Shown piece by piece: positions 44,929 through 52,959 of a stretch of 64,000 nt of DNA. A model generated the notes under the pieces. The model did not search any database. It worked only from the letters and a program-made list of their open reading frames with translations, and had not been told where the DNA came from. The translations under genes were made by a program, and so were the position numbers. The DNA lies in NCBI GenBank assembly GCA_027488835.1, contig JAIYAW010000007.1, forward strand, positions 62,001 to 126,000. Reading direction: 5' to 3'. The DNA is from Bacteroidota bacterium (lineage in GTDB: Bacteria > Bacteroidota > Bacteroidia > NS11-12g > UBA955). The first letter of the stretch is position 1, and each line of letters starts with the position of its first letter.

Positions 44929-45747
44929 TTATGGGATCACAACCCGAACTGCGTTAACTGACTGACCATAAAATTTACCAGCATGGGTATTGAAATCGTT
45001 GAATTGGTCGGTGGTATAAAACTCTCTTTTACCACTTAATTCTAGCTTTGCAGTTATTTCTGAATGCCTATTCAAATAATCGATGAGCTTAGTAGCAACA
45101 ATTTCGCCTTGTGAAACAATTTGAATATGACTTGGCAATACCTTTTCAATTGATTCAATTAGCAAAGGATAATGGGTACAAGCCAACAAAATTGTATCAA
45201 TTTCATTGTCCTTCAACAACAAATTATCGATGTGATATTTCACAAAGAAATCGGTTCCCTCTAACCCCAACAAATCGTTTTCAACCAAATGCACCCATAT
45301 AGGACAAGCTTCTTGAAAAACTTGAATTTGAGGGAAGAATTTGGCGATTTCTATTTTATAAGATTCTGATTTTATTGTACCCGAAGTACCCAAAATGCCA
45401 ATTTTATTGGTTTGGGTTTCGTTGCCAATGGTTTCTGTGGTTGGCCTAATCACACCCAAAACACGTTTATTGTCATTTCTTAGTGGCAAGTCAACCTGTT
45501 GAATTTGCCTTAATGCCTTTGCCGACGCGGTATTACAAGCCAAAATAACAAGTTCGCAATCTTGGTCAAACAGCCAATTTACACATTCTCGGGTATATTG
45601 GAAAACGGTTTCAAACGACCTGTCGCCATAGGGTGCACGCGCATTGTCGCCCAAATAAACGAAATTCATTTCAGGCATTGCTGTTACCAATGACTTAAGT
45701 ACTGTTAAGCCACCATACCCAGAATCAAATACCCCAATTTTCGACAT
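44929..45747 (-). CDS. murI: Glutamate racemase
   Basis: 272 residues. Cofactor-independent racemase that makes D-glutamate for peptidoglycan. Both catalytic cysteines are present in ILACNTASAKAL and LLACTHYPLL; the N-terminal DSGYGGLTVL loop and YLGDNARAPYG are characteristic. It lies downstream of two OmpH/Skp genes, a common Bacteroidota order, but a strong terminator separates them here. Confidence 0.96.
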   Translation of the reverse strand: MSKIGVFDSGYGGLTVLKSLVTAMPEMNFVYLGDNARAPYGDRSFETVFQYTRECVNWLFDQDCELVILACNTASAKALRQIQQVDLPLRNDNKRVLGVIRPTTETIGNETQTNKIGILGTSGTIKSESYKIEIAKFFPQIQVFQEACPIWVHLVENDLLGLEGTDFFVKYHIDNLLLKDNEIDTILLACTHYPLLIESIEKVLPSHIQIVSQGEIVATKLIDYLNRHSEITAKLELSGKREFYTTDQFNDFNTHAGKFYGQSVNAVRVVIP

Positions 45748-45782
45748 ACTGTTGCGAAGATAATCAAATTGGATTGTTGCAT

Positions 45783-45818
45783 AAAAGAAAAAGCCACCTT
45801 TCGGTGGCTTTTTCTTTT
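45783..45818 (-). terminator. Terminator of the ompH pair
   Basis: Sixteen-bp arms (AAAAGAAAAAGCCACC and its complement) with loop TTTC, T-rich downstream. It separates the OmpH/Skp genes from murI. Confidence 0.88.
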
Positions 45819-45835
45819 ATGTGAATTTATTAAAA

Positions 45836-46354
45836 TTATTTTTTTGGAGCTGTCATGTGTTTGATAACCGCAGCAGTGATATCGTCGTTGGTATTCGCAG
45901 ACCATAAAACCATTCCAGTAGCGTTGTCAATTACATTTGAATAACCTTTTGCTGCAGCAACTACACCAATGGCTTTTTTAATGTCTTCAACAATAGGCTT
46001 CAACAACAAACCACGTTGAGCTTGCATATCTTGTTGACCAGCTTGTTCAGTTTCCTGGTATTCTTGAACCAAACGCTCGTAACTCTTTTGGATTAATTCC
46101 AATTGAGCTTGAGTTGCTCCGCCTTTAACCTTTACCTCGTACTCTTTTTGTTTTGATTGAATTTCAGCTTGTAAATCTTTGATTCTTTGATCATATTGCT
46201 TAGCAAAAATCGCCAATTTTTTCTCTGCAGTGTCTTTTGCTGGCAAAGTGTCAATAATGATTTGTGTGTTTACAAAAGCAATTTTTTGTGCTTGAGCAAA
46301 TGCACCACAAGCAAAGAAAGACATGAAAGTTGATAGAACTAGAATTTTTTTCAT
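45836..46354 (-). CDS. OmpH/Skp-family periplasmic chaperone (second copy)
   Basis: 172 residues: signal peptide (MSFFACGAFAQA end near residue 22), a beta core strand KIAFVNTQIIIDTLP, and a long helical pair (about 40-120) rich in Gln, Lys and Glu, then the closing strand GYSNVIDNATGMVLW. Skp-like trimers hold unfolded outer membrane proteins. It follows its paralogue by 21 bp. Confidence 0.9.
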   Translation of the reverse strand: MKKILVLSTFMSFFACGAFAQAQKIAFVNTQIIIDTLPAKDTAEKKLAIFAKQYDQRIKDLQAEIQSKQKEYEVKVKGGATQAQLELIQKSYERLVQEYQETEQAGQQDMQAQRGLLLKPIVEDIKKAIGVVAAAKGYSNVIDNATGMVLWSANTNDDITAAVIKHMTAPKK

Positions 46355-46375
46355 CGTATATATATATTTATTTTT

Positions 46376-46948
46376 TTATTTGTTTGGATTAGGTTTCCCT
46401 TTCGGGTTGGTTTCACTTTCATTCAAAGGAATAGACAATTCTTCCATTACTTCAAATGTTTTGTCGTACTTCTGATTGGCATATAACATTTGCACCCCAG
46501 AAGCCTTATCAAATATAAAATCTAAGCCTTCTTTTTTGGCTACCGCTTGAACGGCTTCAAAAAGTTTGTCTTGTATAGGCTTGATCAATTCTTCACGCTT
46601 TTTAAACAATCCACCGTTTGTGCCGAATTTATCTTCACGGTATTTGACCAATTCGTTTTGAGATTGAACAATCACTTCTTTCTTTTGCTTTTTCTGTTCA
46701 GAAGTCATAACAATTTCATCAACCTGATAATCTTTCTCTAATTGCGTAAGTTGATTTTGCATTTTTTGCGCTTCAGCTTCCCACTTTGCCGCAAAATCTT
46801 CTAATTGTGTTTGTGCCGACTTATACTCAGGCATTCTACCTAAAATATAATCTGAGTCAACATAGGCAAATGATATTTGCTTTTGTCCAAGCAAAGGCAT
46901 TGCAATTATTGCCATCAAACAAACTAAAAATTGTTTCATACTTTTCAT
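46376..46948 (-). CDS. OmpH/Skp-family periplasmic chaperone (first copy)
   Basis: 190 residues from the ATG at 46948; starts at 46939 and 46975 are also possible. Signal peptide around QFLVCLMAIIAMPLLG, then ISFAYVDSDYILGRMPEYK and a coiled helical hairpin, ending with EGLDFIFDKASGVQMLYAN and a proline-rich tail. Same fold as the following gene. In many Bacteroidota the pair follows bamA, which is not here. Confidence 0.88.
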   Translation of the reverse strand: MKSMKQFLVCLMAIIAMPLLGQKQISFAYVDSDYILGRMPEYKSAQTQLEDFAAKWEAEAQKMQNQLTQLEKDYQVDEIVMTSEQKKQKKEVIVQSQNELVKYREDKFGTNGGLFKKREELIKPIQDKLFEAVQAVAKKEGLDFIFDKASGVQMLYANQKYDKTFEVMEELSIPLNESETNPKGKPNPNK

Positions 46949-47009
46949 CTTGTATTCAAACGTCATGCCAATCAAAATATTGTTGCGAAATTATCTATTT
47001 AAATTGAGA

Positions 47010-47540
47010 TTAAGGGTGTTTTAATATGAATATTTTGGTTTCAACCATTTTACTTCTATTTAAAGCCCTATCAACTAACTGAAATCTATACTTTACAGTA
47101 TCCCCGCAATACTGATTTGGCCTAGCACTTATGTAAAAATTTATCACTCCCGATATGGATTTGCTACTGCCCTGCGGGGTTAAACTTGGTAACCGTTCAT
47201 GTAAAGTTAACGTATCTTTAATACTCTGTGGATTCATTGGCTCAATCCATTGTCCATTCTTCTTTTGTAAATACCAACAATACAAATTATAAAAATTACG
47301 CTTTTTGAATGCAAAATCTCCAAAAGTGTCCGAAGGATTTAAGCCCAAATCCCCATCCCCATCGTTGTATTTTAAATCAACCAAAATAAAACTGTCGTAA
47401 TCATATCCACTGCTGTACAAATATTCACCAAGAATTGATAGTTCAGGTACATTGGATGTTGTACTTTTGCTGTCGGAACACGACAACAAACCCGCCACAA
47501 TGGCAAGTAAAATGAGCCCTATCGAAGAGAAGATTTTCAA
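47010..47540 (-). CDS. Hypothetical lipoprotein
   Basis: About 176 residues from a TTG at 47540; there is no ATG before the lipobox and another TTG at 47573 is possible. Signal peptide IGLILLAIVAGLLSCSDS. The mature part contains the acidic loop KYNDGDGDLGLNPSDTFGDF, which looks like a calcium-type loop often seen in Bacteroidota lipoproteins, and a beta-rich C-terminal half. Function not known. Its 5' end overlaps the 5' end of the divergent LuxE-like gene. Confidence 0.65.
   Translation of the reverse strand: MKIFSSIGLILLAIVAGLLSCSDSKSTTSNVPELSILGEYLYSSGYDYDSFILVDLKYNDGDGDLGLNPSDTFGDFAFKKRNFYNLYCWYLQKKNGQWIEPMNPQSIKDTLTLHERLPSLTPQGSSKSISGVINFYISARPNQYCGDTVKYRFQLVDRALNRSKMVETKIFILKHP
47462..47469 (+). 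promoter_or_regulatory. Possible -7 element of the LuxE-like gene
   Basis: TACTTTTG, 42 nt before the ATG at 47512 and inside the coding region of the divergent lipoprotein gene. Confidence 0.4.
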
Positions 47541-48489
47541 TGAATCAAAGTTCAAATTTATGGATTTGACCAAAGAAATCTATCAATTTCAATATGCCAA
47601 CAACCAAATTTATCAAAATTGGGTAACATTAACCCATTCAGTCGATAAACCCATTCAAAACTTCGCTGATTTTCCATTCTTACCGATTTCCCAGTTTAAG
47701 AATTCAGAAGTTCATTGCGGCATTTCACCTGAAATTGTCTTTACATCCAGTTCTACGACCGGTGTAGGAATTTCAAAGCACTTCGTTTTTAAAACATCCC
47801 TATACGAAAAGTCTTTTATTGAGGGATTTAATGCCTTTTACAATGACTTCTCTGATTACAAAATTTTTGCATTACTGCCAAATTACCTCGAACGCCAAGG
47901 TTCATCATTGGTTTATATGGCAGAATACATGATCAAAAACAGCAAATTAGGCGGTGGATTTTACTTGTATGATTTTGAGAAATTATTGCATGACGTTCAA
48001 TCGTCCCTCAAAAACAACGAACCAGTTTTGCTCCTAGGAGTAACATTTGCATTGTTAGACTTTGCGGAATTTGCAAAAAATATTGACCTAAAAAATTGCA
48101 TTATCATGGAAACTGGCGGAATGAAAGGCCGCGGACAAGAACTTACCCGCACCGAAATTCACCAAATTCTAAATCAGGCTTTTCACACTGAAAATATTCA
48201 CAGTGAATACGGCATGACTGAACTTTTGTCACAAGCCTACTCCAAAGGCAATGGCCGATTTCAATGTCCCCCATGGATGAAAATCTGCATTCAAGATCCT
48301 ACCGACCCCCAAAATTGGCTTTCCAATGGAAAAACGGGCAGAATTTGTATCATAGATCTGGCTAACCTATACAGTTGCAGCTTTATTGCCACTGATGATT
48401 TGGGCAAGATTCATGAAGATGGGAGCTTTGAGATTATGGGCAGAATTGACTTTTCAGATATCAGAGGCTGTAGCCTCCTTGCTATTTAA
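47512..48489 (+). CDS. LuxE/PaaK-like acyl-protein synthetase
   Basis: 325 residues from the ATG at 47512 (47500 is an alternative). Adenylating-enzyme motifs: the phosphate loop TSSSTTGVGISK, METGGMKGRGQELTR and SEYGMTELLSQ. These match the LuxE acyl-protein synthetase branch, which activates a fatty acid as acyl-AMP and transfers it to a cysteine or to a partner. No luxC, luxD or carrier protein gene is adjacent, so the acyl acceptor is unknown; a role in lipid or surface-polymer synthesis is possible. It overlaps the convergent exporter gene by 4 bp. Confidence 0.82.
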   Translation: MSPIEEKIFNESKFKFMDLTKEIYQFQYANNQIYQNWVTLTHSVDKPIQNFADFPFLPISQFKNSEVHCGISPEIVFTSSSTTGVGISKHFVFKTSLYEKSFIEGFNAFYNDFSDYKIFALLPNYLERQGSSLVYMAEYMIKNSKLGGGFYLYDFEKLLHDVQSSLKNNEPVLLLGVTFALLDFAEFAKNIDLKNCIIMETGGMKGRGQELTRTEIHQILNQAFHTENIHSEYGMTELLSQAYSKGNGRFQCPPWMKICIQDPTDPQNWLSNGKTGRICIIDLANLYSCSFIATDDLGKIHEDGSFEIMGRIDFSDIRGCSLLAI

Positions 48490-50831
48490 TCTTCTTCTGG
48501 CAAATCCATTACCACTTCCTTTAATTCTACTTTGGGATTGATAAACTTTTCAAAAGACAAGATCAAAGCAGGCAATAAGAATAAGTTTGCAGCCATACCA
48601 GTTATAATTGTTAACCCAGTTAGCCAACCCAATGCAGCTGTACCTTGGAATTCAGAAAAAGTGAAAATTAAAAATCCTGAGCAAATGGCAACCATGGTGT
48701 AAATCATGCTCAAACCAACTTCGGCAATGGTATCATCCAATGCAATGCGAATGGGCTTATTGTGCTTAATCACCTCCCTTCTGAAGGTTGAAACAAAGTG
48801 TATGGTGGCATCAACCGTAATTCCAAAGGCAATACTGAAAACCAAAATGGTACTTGGTTTTAACGGAATATTAAAATAACCCATAGTACCCGCTGTAATT
48901 AACAACGGAATAATATTCGGAATAATGGCTATGATGATCATTCTAAACGATGGAAATAAGAATCCCATTGTCAACGAAATCAACAACAACGACCAAAAAG
49001 TTGCTGACATCAAACTATCGAACAAAAAGGAATTTCCTTTTAAGAAGATAGCCGTTGTACCTGTAATTTGAACGGTGTATTGATCAGCAGGGAAAATTTC
49101 AGAGACAATTTTATTTACCGCCTTATTGATTGAATCCATACGAATGGAACCAACATCTTTCATTTGGTAACTGATACGCATTTGGGTAAATGTAGAATCA
49201 ACAAATCCCTTTAATAAATTTGGTTTCCCTGGCTCTGCGGGAGGAAGTTTCAATGCCAATTCTCCCAAATCTGTGGCTTTCGGAATACGATAGAACCTTG
49301 GGTCATTATCGTTATTGGCTTGATTGGCCGCAGAAACTACTTCAACCAGCGACATTGGTTTAGACAATTCAGAGAATTGTTTGAGTGCTTTTTGAACAGT
49401 TCTTCCTTTGTTAAGCATTTCCGGAGAGGTTACCCCACCCTCTTCAAAAGTTGTAATGAGAATTTCATACGGCATTACTCCCTTGAAATTGTCTTGTAAA
49501 AATTCAAGGTCTTTATAAATTTTGGAGGAATGAGGAATATCATCCACCATAAACGCCAGAGGTTTTAAGCGGAAAATAAAAACGGTGCTAATAGAACTCA
49601 CCAAAATAAACCAGAAATAAATTCTTCTTTTCTTGTGAAAGGTGAAGTCCCTCACCCATTTCAAAAACTTAAGAATATTTTTATTTTCTAGATGCGCTGT
49701 TTGTTTGTCGGTAGGTGGTGGAAGGAAAGAATACAATGCAGGAATTCCCACAATGCTAATCACAAAAATGATGTTGATGGTGATAAACGCCACCAAACCA
49801 AATTGTTCTAAGATCTGTGTTTTTGTAAAATAAAACGTACCAAATCCAACGGCTGTGGTGAAATTAATTAAGAAAGTAGCAACCCCAATTCTAGAAATAA
49901 TTCTCGACAAAGCTTTTGCTTTGTTTTTATGTTTTCGGTATTCGTCGTGGTATTGGTTAATGAGGTAAATGGTATTTTGCACCCCAACGACGACAAGCAG
50001 CGGCGGCAAAGTACCTGTAAGTAAATTCAGTTTAAATCCTAAAATACCCGAAATACCCATCATGGTAATCACCCCAATTGCAATGAATAATAGGGAAATT
50101 AGGAGTGTACTCAAACTTCGGAACATCAATAAAATAAGCAAGGCGGTTACGGCAAAAGCAATTAAGGTGAACATGACAATTTCGTCACGCACGGTTGTTG
50201 CATTCTTGTACCGAACAAAAGGCAAGCCACTTAAATGAATTTCGATGTTGTATTTATTGCCAAAATCGACCGTTAATTTCTCTAAGTGCTTAATTAATGG
50301 GGTTCGATCTTTGCTATTTAAGGTACTGTCATTGAGGGATATAAGAACGAGTGAAACCTTTGTGTCAGGATTGTATAACAATCCTTCATAAAATTTCATT
50401 TGTTCAAATTCTTGGCGAATGCTATCGAGGTCGGCCTGACTTTTTACGGTGGTTGCTGCAAAACGTTTAAGGCGCAGCATGTCGGCTGTATCTAGTTCAA
50501 AACGATACAATCTGGCTGGTGACAATACATTATTTACCCCAGGTTGGGCAGCAAGTGAATCGCACAACGTACGAAAATCGTTGTAGAATGTTAGGTCGAA
50601 AAGTTTTTCCGTTTTGAAGGAAGAAACGAGTTTATTTCCATCTTCCCCAAAGGTTTTCTTAAATTTTTCATAGATTACAAAATCTGGATCGTCTTTGGGA
50701 ACCAGTTTTTGCATGTTGTATTCGAGTTGTACTTTGGAACCGAAATAGCCCATAGTAGCTGTAAAAAGAAAAATTCCAACAATTGCAGCAACGCGGTTTT
50801 TTAATATAAAGGTGGCAATTTTATTCCACAT
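48486..50831 (-). CDS. RND/MMPL-family exporter (HAE3 type)
   Basis: 781 residues with two repeats of one helix, a periplasmic loop and five further helices, that is, twelve transmembrane segments. Typical parts are TGTLPPLLVVVGVQNTIYLI in the first membrane block and STILVFSIAFGITVDATIHF in the second, both the fourth-helix core of RND proteins. Half the size of AcrB-type pumps, as expected for HAE3/MmpL proteins that export hydrophobic or lipid-like molecules. The ATG is preceded by TAAATTTG (50842-50849). Confidence 0.92.
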   Translation of the reverse strand: MWNKIATFILKNRVAAIVGIFLFTATMGYFGSKVQLEYNMQKLVPKDDPDFVIYEKFKKTFGEDGNKLVSSFKTEKLFDLTFYNDFRTLCDSLAAQPGVNNVLSPARLYRFELDTADMLRLKRFAATTVKSQADLDSIRQEFEQMKFYEGLLYNPDTKVSLVLISLNDSTLNSKDRTPLIKHLEKLTVDFGNKYNIEIHLSGLPFVRYKNATTVRDEIVMFTLIAFAVTALLILLMFRSLSTLLISLLFIAIGVITMMGISGILGFKLNLLTGTLPPLLVVVGVQNTIYLINQYHDEYRKHKNKAKALSRIISRIGVATFLINFTTAVGFGTFYFTKTQILEQFGLVAFITINIIFVISIVGIPALYSFLPPPTDKQTAHLENKNILKFLKWVRDFTFHKKRRIYFWFILVSSISTVFIFRLKPLAFMVDDIPHSSKIYKDLEFLQDNFKGVMPYEILITTFEEGGVTSPEMLNKGRTVQKALKQFSELSKPMSLVEVVSAANQANNDNDPRFYRIPKATDLGELALKLPPAEPGKPNLLKGFVDSTFTQMRISYQMKDVGSIRMDSINKAVNKIVSEIFPADQYTVQITGTTAIFLKGNSFLFDSLMSATFWSLLLISLTMGFLFPSFRMIIIAIIPNIIPLLITAGTMGYFNIPLKPSTILVFSIAFGITVDATIHFVSTFRREVIKHNKPIRIALDDTIAEVGLSMIYTMVAICSGFLIFTFSEFQGTAALGWLTGLTIITGMAANLFLLPALILSFEKFINPKVELKEVVMDLPEED

Positions 50832-50841
50832 AATGGTGGTG

Positions 50842-50849
50842 CAAATTTA
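50842..50849 (-). promoter_or_regulatory. -7 promoter element of the RND exporter gene
   Basis: Minus strand reads TAAATTTG, 10 nt before the ATG. Repeat copy A begins about 30 bp further upstream. Confidence 0.5.
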
Positions 50850-50879
50850 ATATTTATTATTGAGAGTTTTAATAATAGT

Positions 50880-50935
50880 TTAGGGTTTAAAAGAGCTAAC
50901 GCTCGCTTAGTGTTTAGAAGCATTGCCATGCGTTT
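50880..50935 (-). repeat. 56-bp repeat, copy A (inverted relative to B and C)
   Basis: On the minus strand it starts AAACGCATGGCAATGCTTCT and ends TTTTAAACCCTAA. It differs from copy C at two of 56 positions. Internal hairpin GAGC-GTTA-GCTC. It lies between the rplI terminator and the exporter promoter. Confidence 0.9.
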
Positions 50936-50970
50936 GTGTTAGGCATCCACTTAGAATTTCCCGCTAATCT

Positions 50971-50988
50971 GCCCGAAAGCTTTCGGGC
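50971..50988. repeat. Perfect palindrome GCCCGAAAGCTTTCGGGC
   Basis: Eighteen-bp perfect palindrome; a near copy (TCCCGAAAGCCTTCGGGA, 52968-52985) lies inside the rnpA 3' end. Confidence 0.9.
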
Positions 50989-51021
50989 TAATCTGTCTAA
51001 TCTGTCTAACCCGTCTAACCC
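50989..51021. repeat. Tandem AATCTGTCTAA module
   Basis: Three short tandem units of 9-10 bp (ATCTGTCTA, ATCTGTCTA, then CCCGTCTAA). The 14-mer AATCTGTCTAACCC at 50999-51012 recurs as its complement at 52773-52786 and, with one change, at 52986-52999. Confidence 0.8.
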
Positions 51022-51029
51022 AAAAAAAA

Positions 51030-51052
51030 GGCTGTTGGTTTTACCAACAGCC
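51030..51052 (-). terminator. Terminator of the rpsF-rpsR-rplI operon
   Basis: Ten-bp perfect arms GGCTGTTGGT / ACCAACAGCC with a TTT loop; on the minus strand followed by eight T residues. Confidence 0.92.
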
Positions 51053-51078
51053 TCAACAACAACAATAACCAAACAAAT

Positions 51079-51519
51079 TTATTCAGTTACAACTTCAACA
51101 GTGATAGTTGTAGTGATGTCTTTGAAAAGGTTCAAATTAGCAGAATAAGTGCCTAAAGATTTGATGTCGTCAGAAACAATTCTTCTGCGGTCAACATCGT
51201 ATCCTTTTTCTTTCAATGCATTTGCAATTTGTAAAGAAGTAACTGAACCGAAGATTTTACCAGTGTTACCCGCTTTGGTTTGGATAGTGATGGTAATACC
51301 GTTCAATTTTTCTGACAATTGCTCTGCATCTTTGCGCAACTTATCAAGTTTAAACTCACGCTGACGTAGGTCTTCAGCCAACATTTTCAAGTTACCAGAA
51401 GTAGCCAATTTAGCTTTTCCTGATGGAACCAAAAAGTTTCTGCCAAAACCGTCTTTTACTTCAACGATATCGTCTTTATATCCTAGATTTTTTACATCTT
51501 GAGTTAAGATAATTTTCAT
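51079..51519 (-). CDS. rplI: Ribosomal protein bL9
   Basis: 146 residues, close to the 149 of E. coli L9. N-terminal domain MKIILTQDVKNLGYKDDIVEVKDGF style with the signature GRNFLVPSGKAKLAT, a connecting helix, and a C-terminal domain (GKIFGSVTSLQIANALKEKG). Binds 23S rRNA domain V. Last gene of rpsF-rpsR-rplI. Confidence 0.98.
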   Translation of the reverse strand: MKIILTQDVKNLGYKDDIVEVKDGFGRNFLVPSGKAKLATSGNLKMLAEDLRQREFKLDKLRKDAEQLSEKLNGITITIQTKAGNTGKIFGSVTSLQIANALKEKGYDVDRRRIVSDDIKSLGTYSANLNLFKDITTTITVEVVTE

Positions 51520-51537
51520 AATTTTTCTCCTCTCGTC

Positions 51538-51801
51538 TTATTTTAATCCATCTGCAACGAAAGGCAACAACGCCAAGTGACGTGCTCTTTTAATTGCAAC
51601 TGAAATTTTACGTTGAAACTTAAGTGATGTACCAGTGATACGACGAGGTAAAATTTTACCTTGTTCGTTTACAAATTTTAACAAAAAGTCTTTGTCTTTG
51701 TAATCAATGTACTTGATACCGTGTTTTTTGAAACGACAGTATTTTTTCTTCTGCAACACCTGAGGTGTTTGGTTGAAGATGAAATTTGGATCTTTGCTCA
51801 T
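51538..51801 (-). CDS. rpsR: Ribosomal protein bS18
   Basis: 87 residues. Family signature [20 protein letters not shown] followed by [20 protein letters not shown] and [10 protein letters not shown]. Forms a heterodimer with S6 in the platform of the 30S subunit. Middle gene of the operon, 1 bp after rpsF. Confidence 0.98.
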   Translation of the reverse strand: MSKDPNFIFNQTPQVLQKKKYCRFKKHGIKYIDYKDKDFLLKFVNEQGKILPRRITGTSLKFQRKISVAIKRARHLALLPFVADGLK

Positions 51802-51802
51802 A

Positions 51803-52207
51803 TTAACCTTCGTTCTCCCCTGACGTTAAAATTCCATGGGCTTCGGCTTTCTTCTCTTTAGCAGTAGAAGATTTCATTTCGCCGTTGCGTTTTTTGTGAT
51901 TAAATTGGATTCCCCATTTGTCAAGAGAAACCGTCATATAACGCATAACTCTCTCGTCACGGCGGAACGCCAATTCAAAAGCTTTAATAAATTCAGGCTC
52001 AGCCGTGAATTCAAAAAGGTGATAAAATCCGGTTCCTTTTTTGTCGATCGGATAGGCTAGTTTGGTGAGACCCCAATTTTCTTCGTGGACCATCTCTCCT
52101 CCATTGTCTGTAATCAACCCTCTGTAGCCGGCAACAGCGTCTTTCATCTGCTGCTCAGAGAGCACGGGTGTTAGAATGATTACAGTTTCATACTGATTTT
52201 TACTCAT
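51803..52207 (-). CDS. rpsF: Ribosomal protein bS6
   Basis: 134 residues. Ferredoxin-like fold with [20 protein letters not shown] at the start, [20 protein letters not shown] and [16 protein letters not shown]; the lysine-rich C-terminal tail is variable in the family. First gene of the operon. A full promoter lies at 52230-52260; the leader is about 20 nt, too short for the S6:S18 autoregulatory RNA known from other bacteria. Confidence 0.98.
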   Translation of the reverse strand: MSKNQYETVIILTPVLSEQQMKDAVAGYRGLITDNGGEMVHEENWGLTKLAYPIDKKGTGFYHLFEFTAEPEFIKAFELAFRRDERVMRYMTVSLDKWGIQFNHKKRNGEMKSSTAKEKKAEAHGILTSGENEG

Positions 52208-52229
52208 AGTAGTTTAAATTTTCGGACTG

Positions 52230-52260
52230 CAAAGGTAATACAAGAGTTTTGAATTTGCAA
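52230..52260 (-). promoter_or_regulatory. rpsF operon promoter
   Basis: Minus strand: TTG, 20-bp spacer, TACCTTTG (52230-52237). The GTTTATAA tandem array starts 20 bp upstream of the -33 element. Confidence 0.75.
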
Positions 52261-52279
52261 ATGGAAAGTGGAAATTGAA

Positions 52280-52487
52280 GGTTTATAAGTGTTTATGAGC
52301 GTTTATAACTTTGGAATGGAGGGTTTATAAGTGTTTATGAGCGTTTATAAAGGTTTAGTTTTAACTTTGGAATGAAGGGTTTATAAAAGTTTATGAGCGT
52401 TTATAAAGGTTTAGTTTTGGTGGTAAGCTTTGGAATGGAGGGTTTATAAAAGTTTGTGTTTATAACGGTTTAGTTTTAGTGAGAGCC
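52280..52487. repeat. GTTTATAA-rich imperfect tandem array, four units
   Basis: Units start with GGTTTATAA at 52280, 52322, 52378 and 52441 (42, 56, 63 and about 47 bp). The first three end in TTTGGAATGGAG or TTTGGAATGAAG, and they contain GTTTATGAGCGTTTATAA and later GGTTTAGTTTT. A degenerate fifth unit lies at 52847-52892. Unequal unit lengths and no unique spacers exclude a CRISPR array. Confidence 0.88.
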
Positions 52488-52498
52488 TAAAACTAAAC
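52468..52498. repeat. Hairpin GTTTAGTTTTAG / CTAAAACTAAAC
   Basis: Perfect 12-bp arms with a 7-nt loop (TGAGAGC), joining the tandem array to repeat copy B. Confidence 0.85.
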
Positions 52499-52550
52499 GC
52501 ATGGCAATGCTTCTAAACACTAAACGAGCGTTCGCTCTTCGAAACCCTAA
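52495..52550 (+). repeat. 56-bp repeat, copy B
   Basis: Starts AAACGCATGGCAATGCTTCT. Two differences from copy C. Its hairpin is GAGCG-TT-CGCTC, one base pair longer than in A and C. It ends 2 bp before the yidD stop codon. Confidence 0.92.
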
Positions 52551-52552
52551 AC

Positions 52553-52762
52553 CTATGGAACTGGATCGTAACCGCTGCCACCCCATGGTCCGCAACGACC
52601 AATGCGCTTTAGCGTGAGCCACAAAGCCTTATGCGCCGGATATTTCTTAAATGCCTCTATCCCATATTGCGAACACGTGGGCGTGTACCTGCAACTATTT
52701 GGCAACAAAGGCGACAATGCATATTGGTAAAAGCGGATCAATATTATAAATAATTTTCCCAT
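52553..52762 (-). CDS. yidD: Membrane protein insertion efficiency factor YidD
   Basis: 69 residues. The family pattern is complete: [29 protein letters not shown], with the conserved cysteines, and [17 protein letters not shown]. It helps YidC insert membrane proteins. The ATG at 52762 is preceded by an in-frame GTG (52765). It follows rnpA by about 185 bp instead of the usual overlap; that space is filled by repeats. yidC is not in the window. Confidence 0.95.
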   Translation of the reverse strand: MGKLFIILIRFYQYALSPLLPNSCRYTPTCSQYGIEAFKKYPAHKALWLTLKRIGRCGPWGGSGYDPVP

Positions 52763-52772
52763 CACTCAATAA

Positions 52773-52786
52773 GGGTTAGACAGATT
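52773..52786. repeat. GGGTTAGACAGATT module
   Basis: Exact complement of the module at 50999-51012, lying just upstream of yidD. Confidence 0.7.
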
Positions 52787-52846
52787 ATATTCATTTGAAC
52801 CTATTATAACAGTTAGGATTGTAAAATTAATGAAAATAATTGAAAG

Positions 52847-52892
52847 GTTTATAAAAGTTTATGAGCGTATATAAAGGTTTAGTTTTGGTGGC
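52847..52892. repeat. Single GTTTATAA-type unit before copy C
   Basis: Differs from the tandem unit at 52378 by one deletion and one substitution over about 46 bp (GGTTTATAAAAGTT, ATGAGCG, GGTTTAGTTTTGGTGG). Confidence 0.85.
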
Positions 52893-52903
52893 AACATAAA
52901 TCT

Positions 52904-52959
52904 AAACGCATGGCAATGCTTCTAAACACTAAACGAGCGTTAGCTCTTCTAAACCCTAA
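52904..52959 (+). repeat. 56-bp repeat, copy C, overlapping the rnpA 3' end
   Basis: Starts AAACGCATGGCAATGCTTCT and ends CTAAACCCTAA. Its last 11 bp encode the rnpA stop codon (TAG) and the final residues of the protein on the minus strand. Confidence 0.92.

Larger units (their letters stand above)
52208..52552. other. 345-bp intergenic region between rpsF and yidD
   Basis: Contains the rpsF promoter, the four-unit tandem array, the 12-bp hairpin and repeat copy B. No open frame of interest. Confidence 0.8.

Noticed and set aside
52208-52230. S6:S18 autoregulatory leader upstream of rpsF
   Set aside because: The predicted leader is only about 20 nt and cannot hold the known structure.
52280-52487. 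Tandem GTTTATAA repeats as a CRISPR array
   Set aside because: Unit lengths vary (42-63 bp), repeats and spacers cannot be separated, the intervening sequence is itself repeated, and no cas gene is present.
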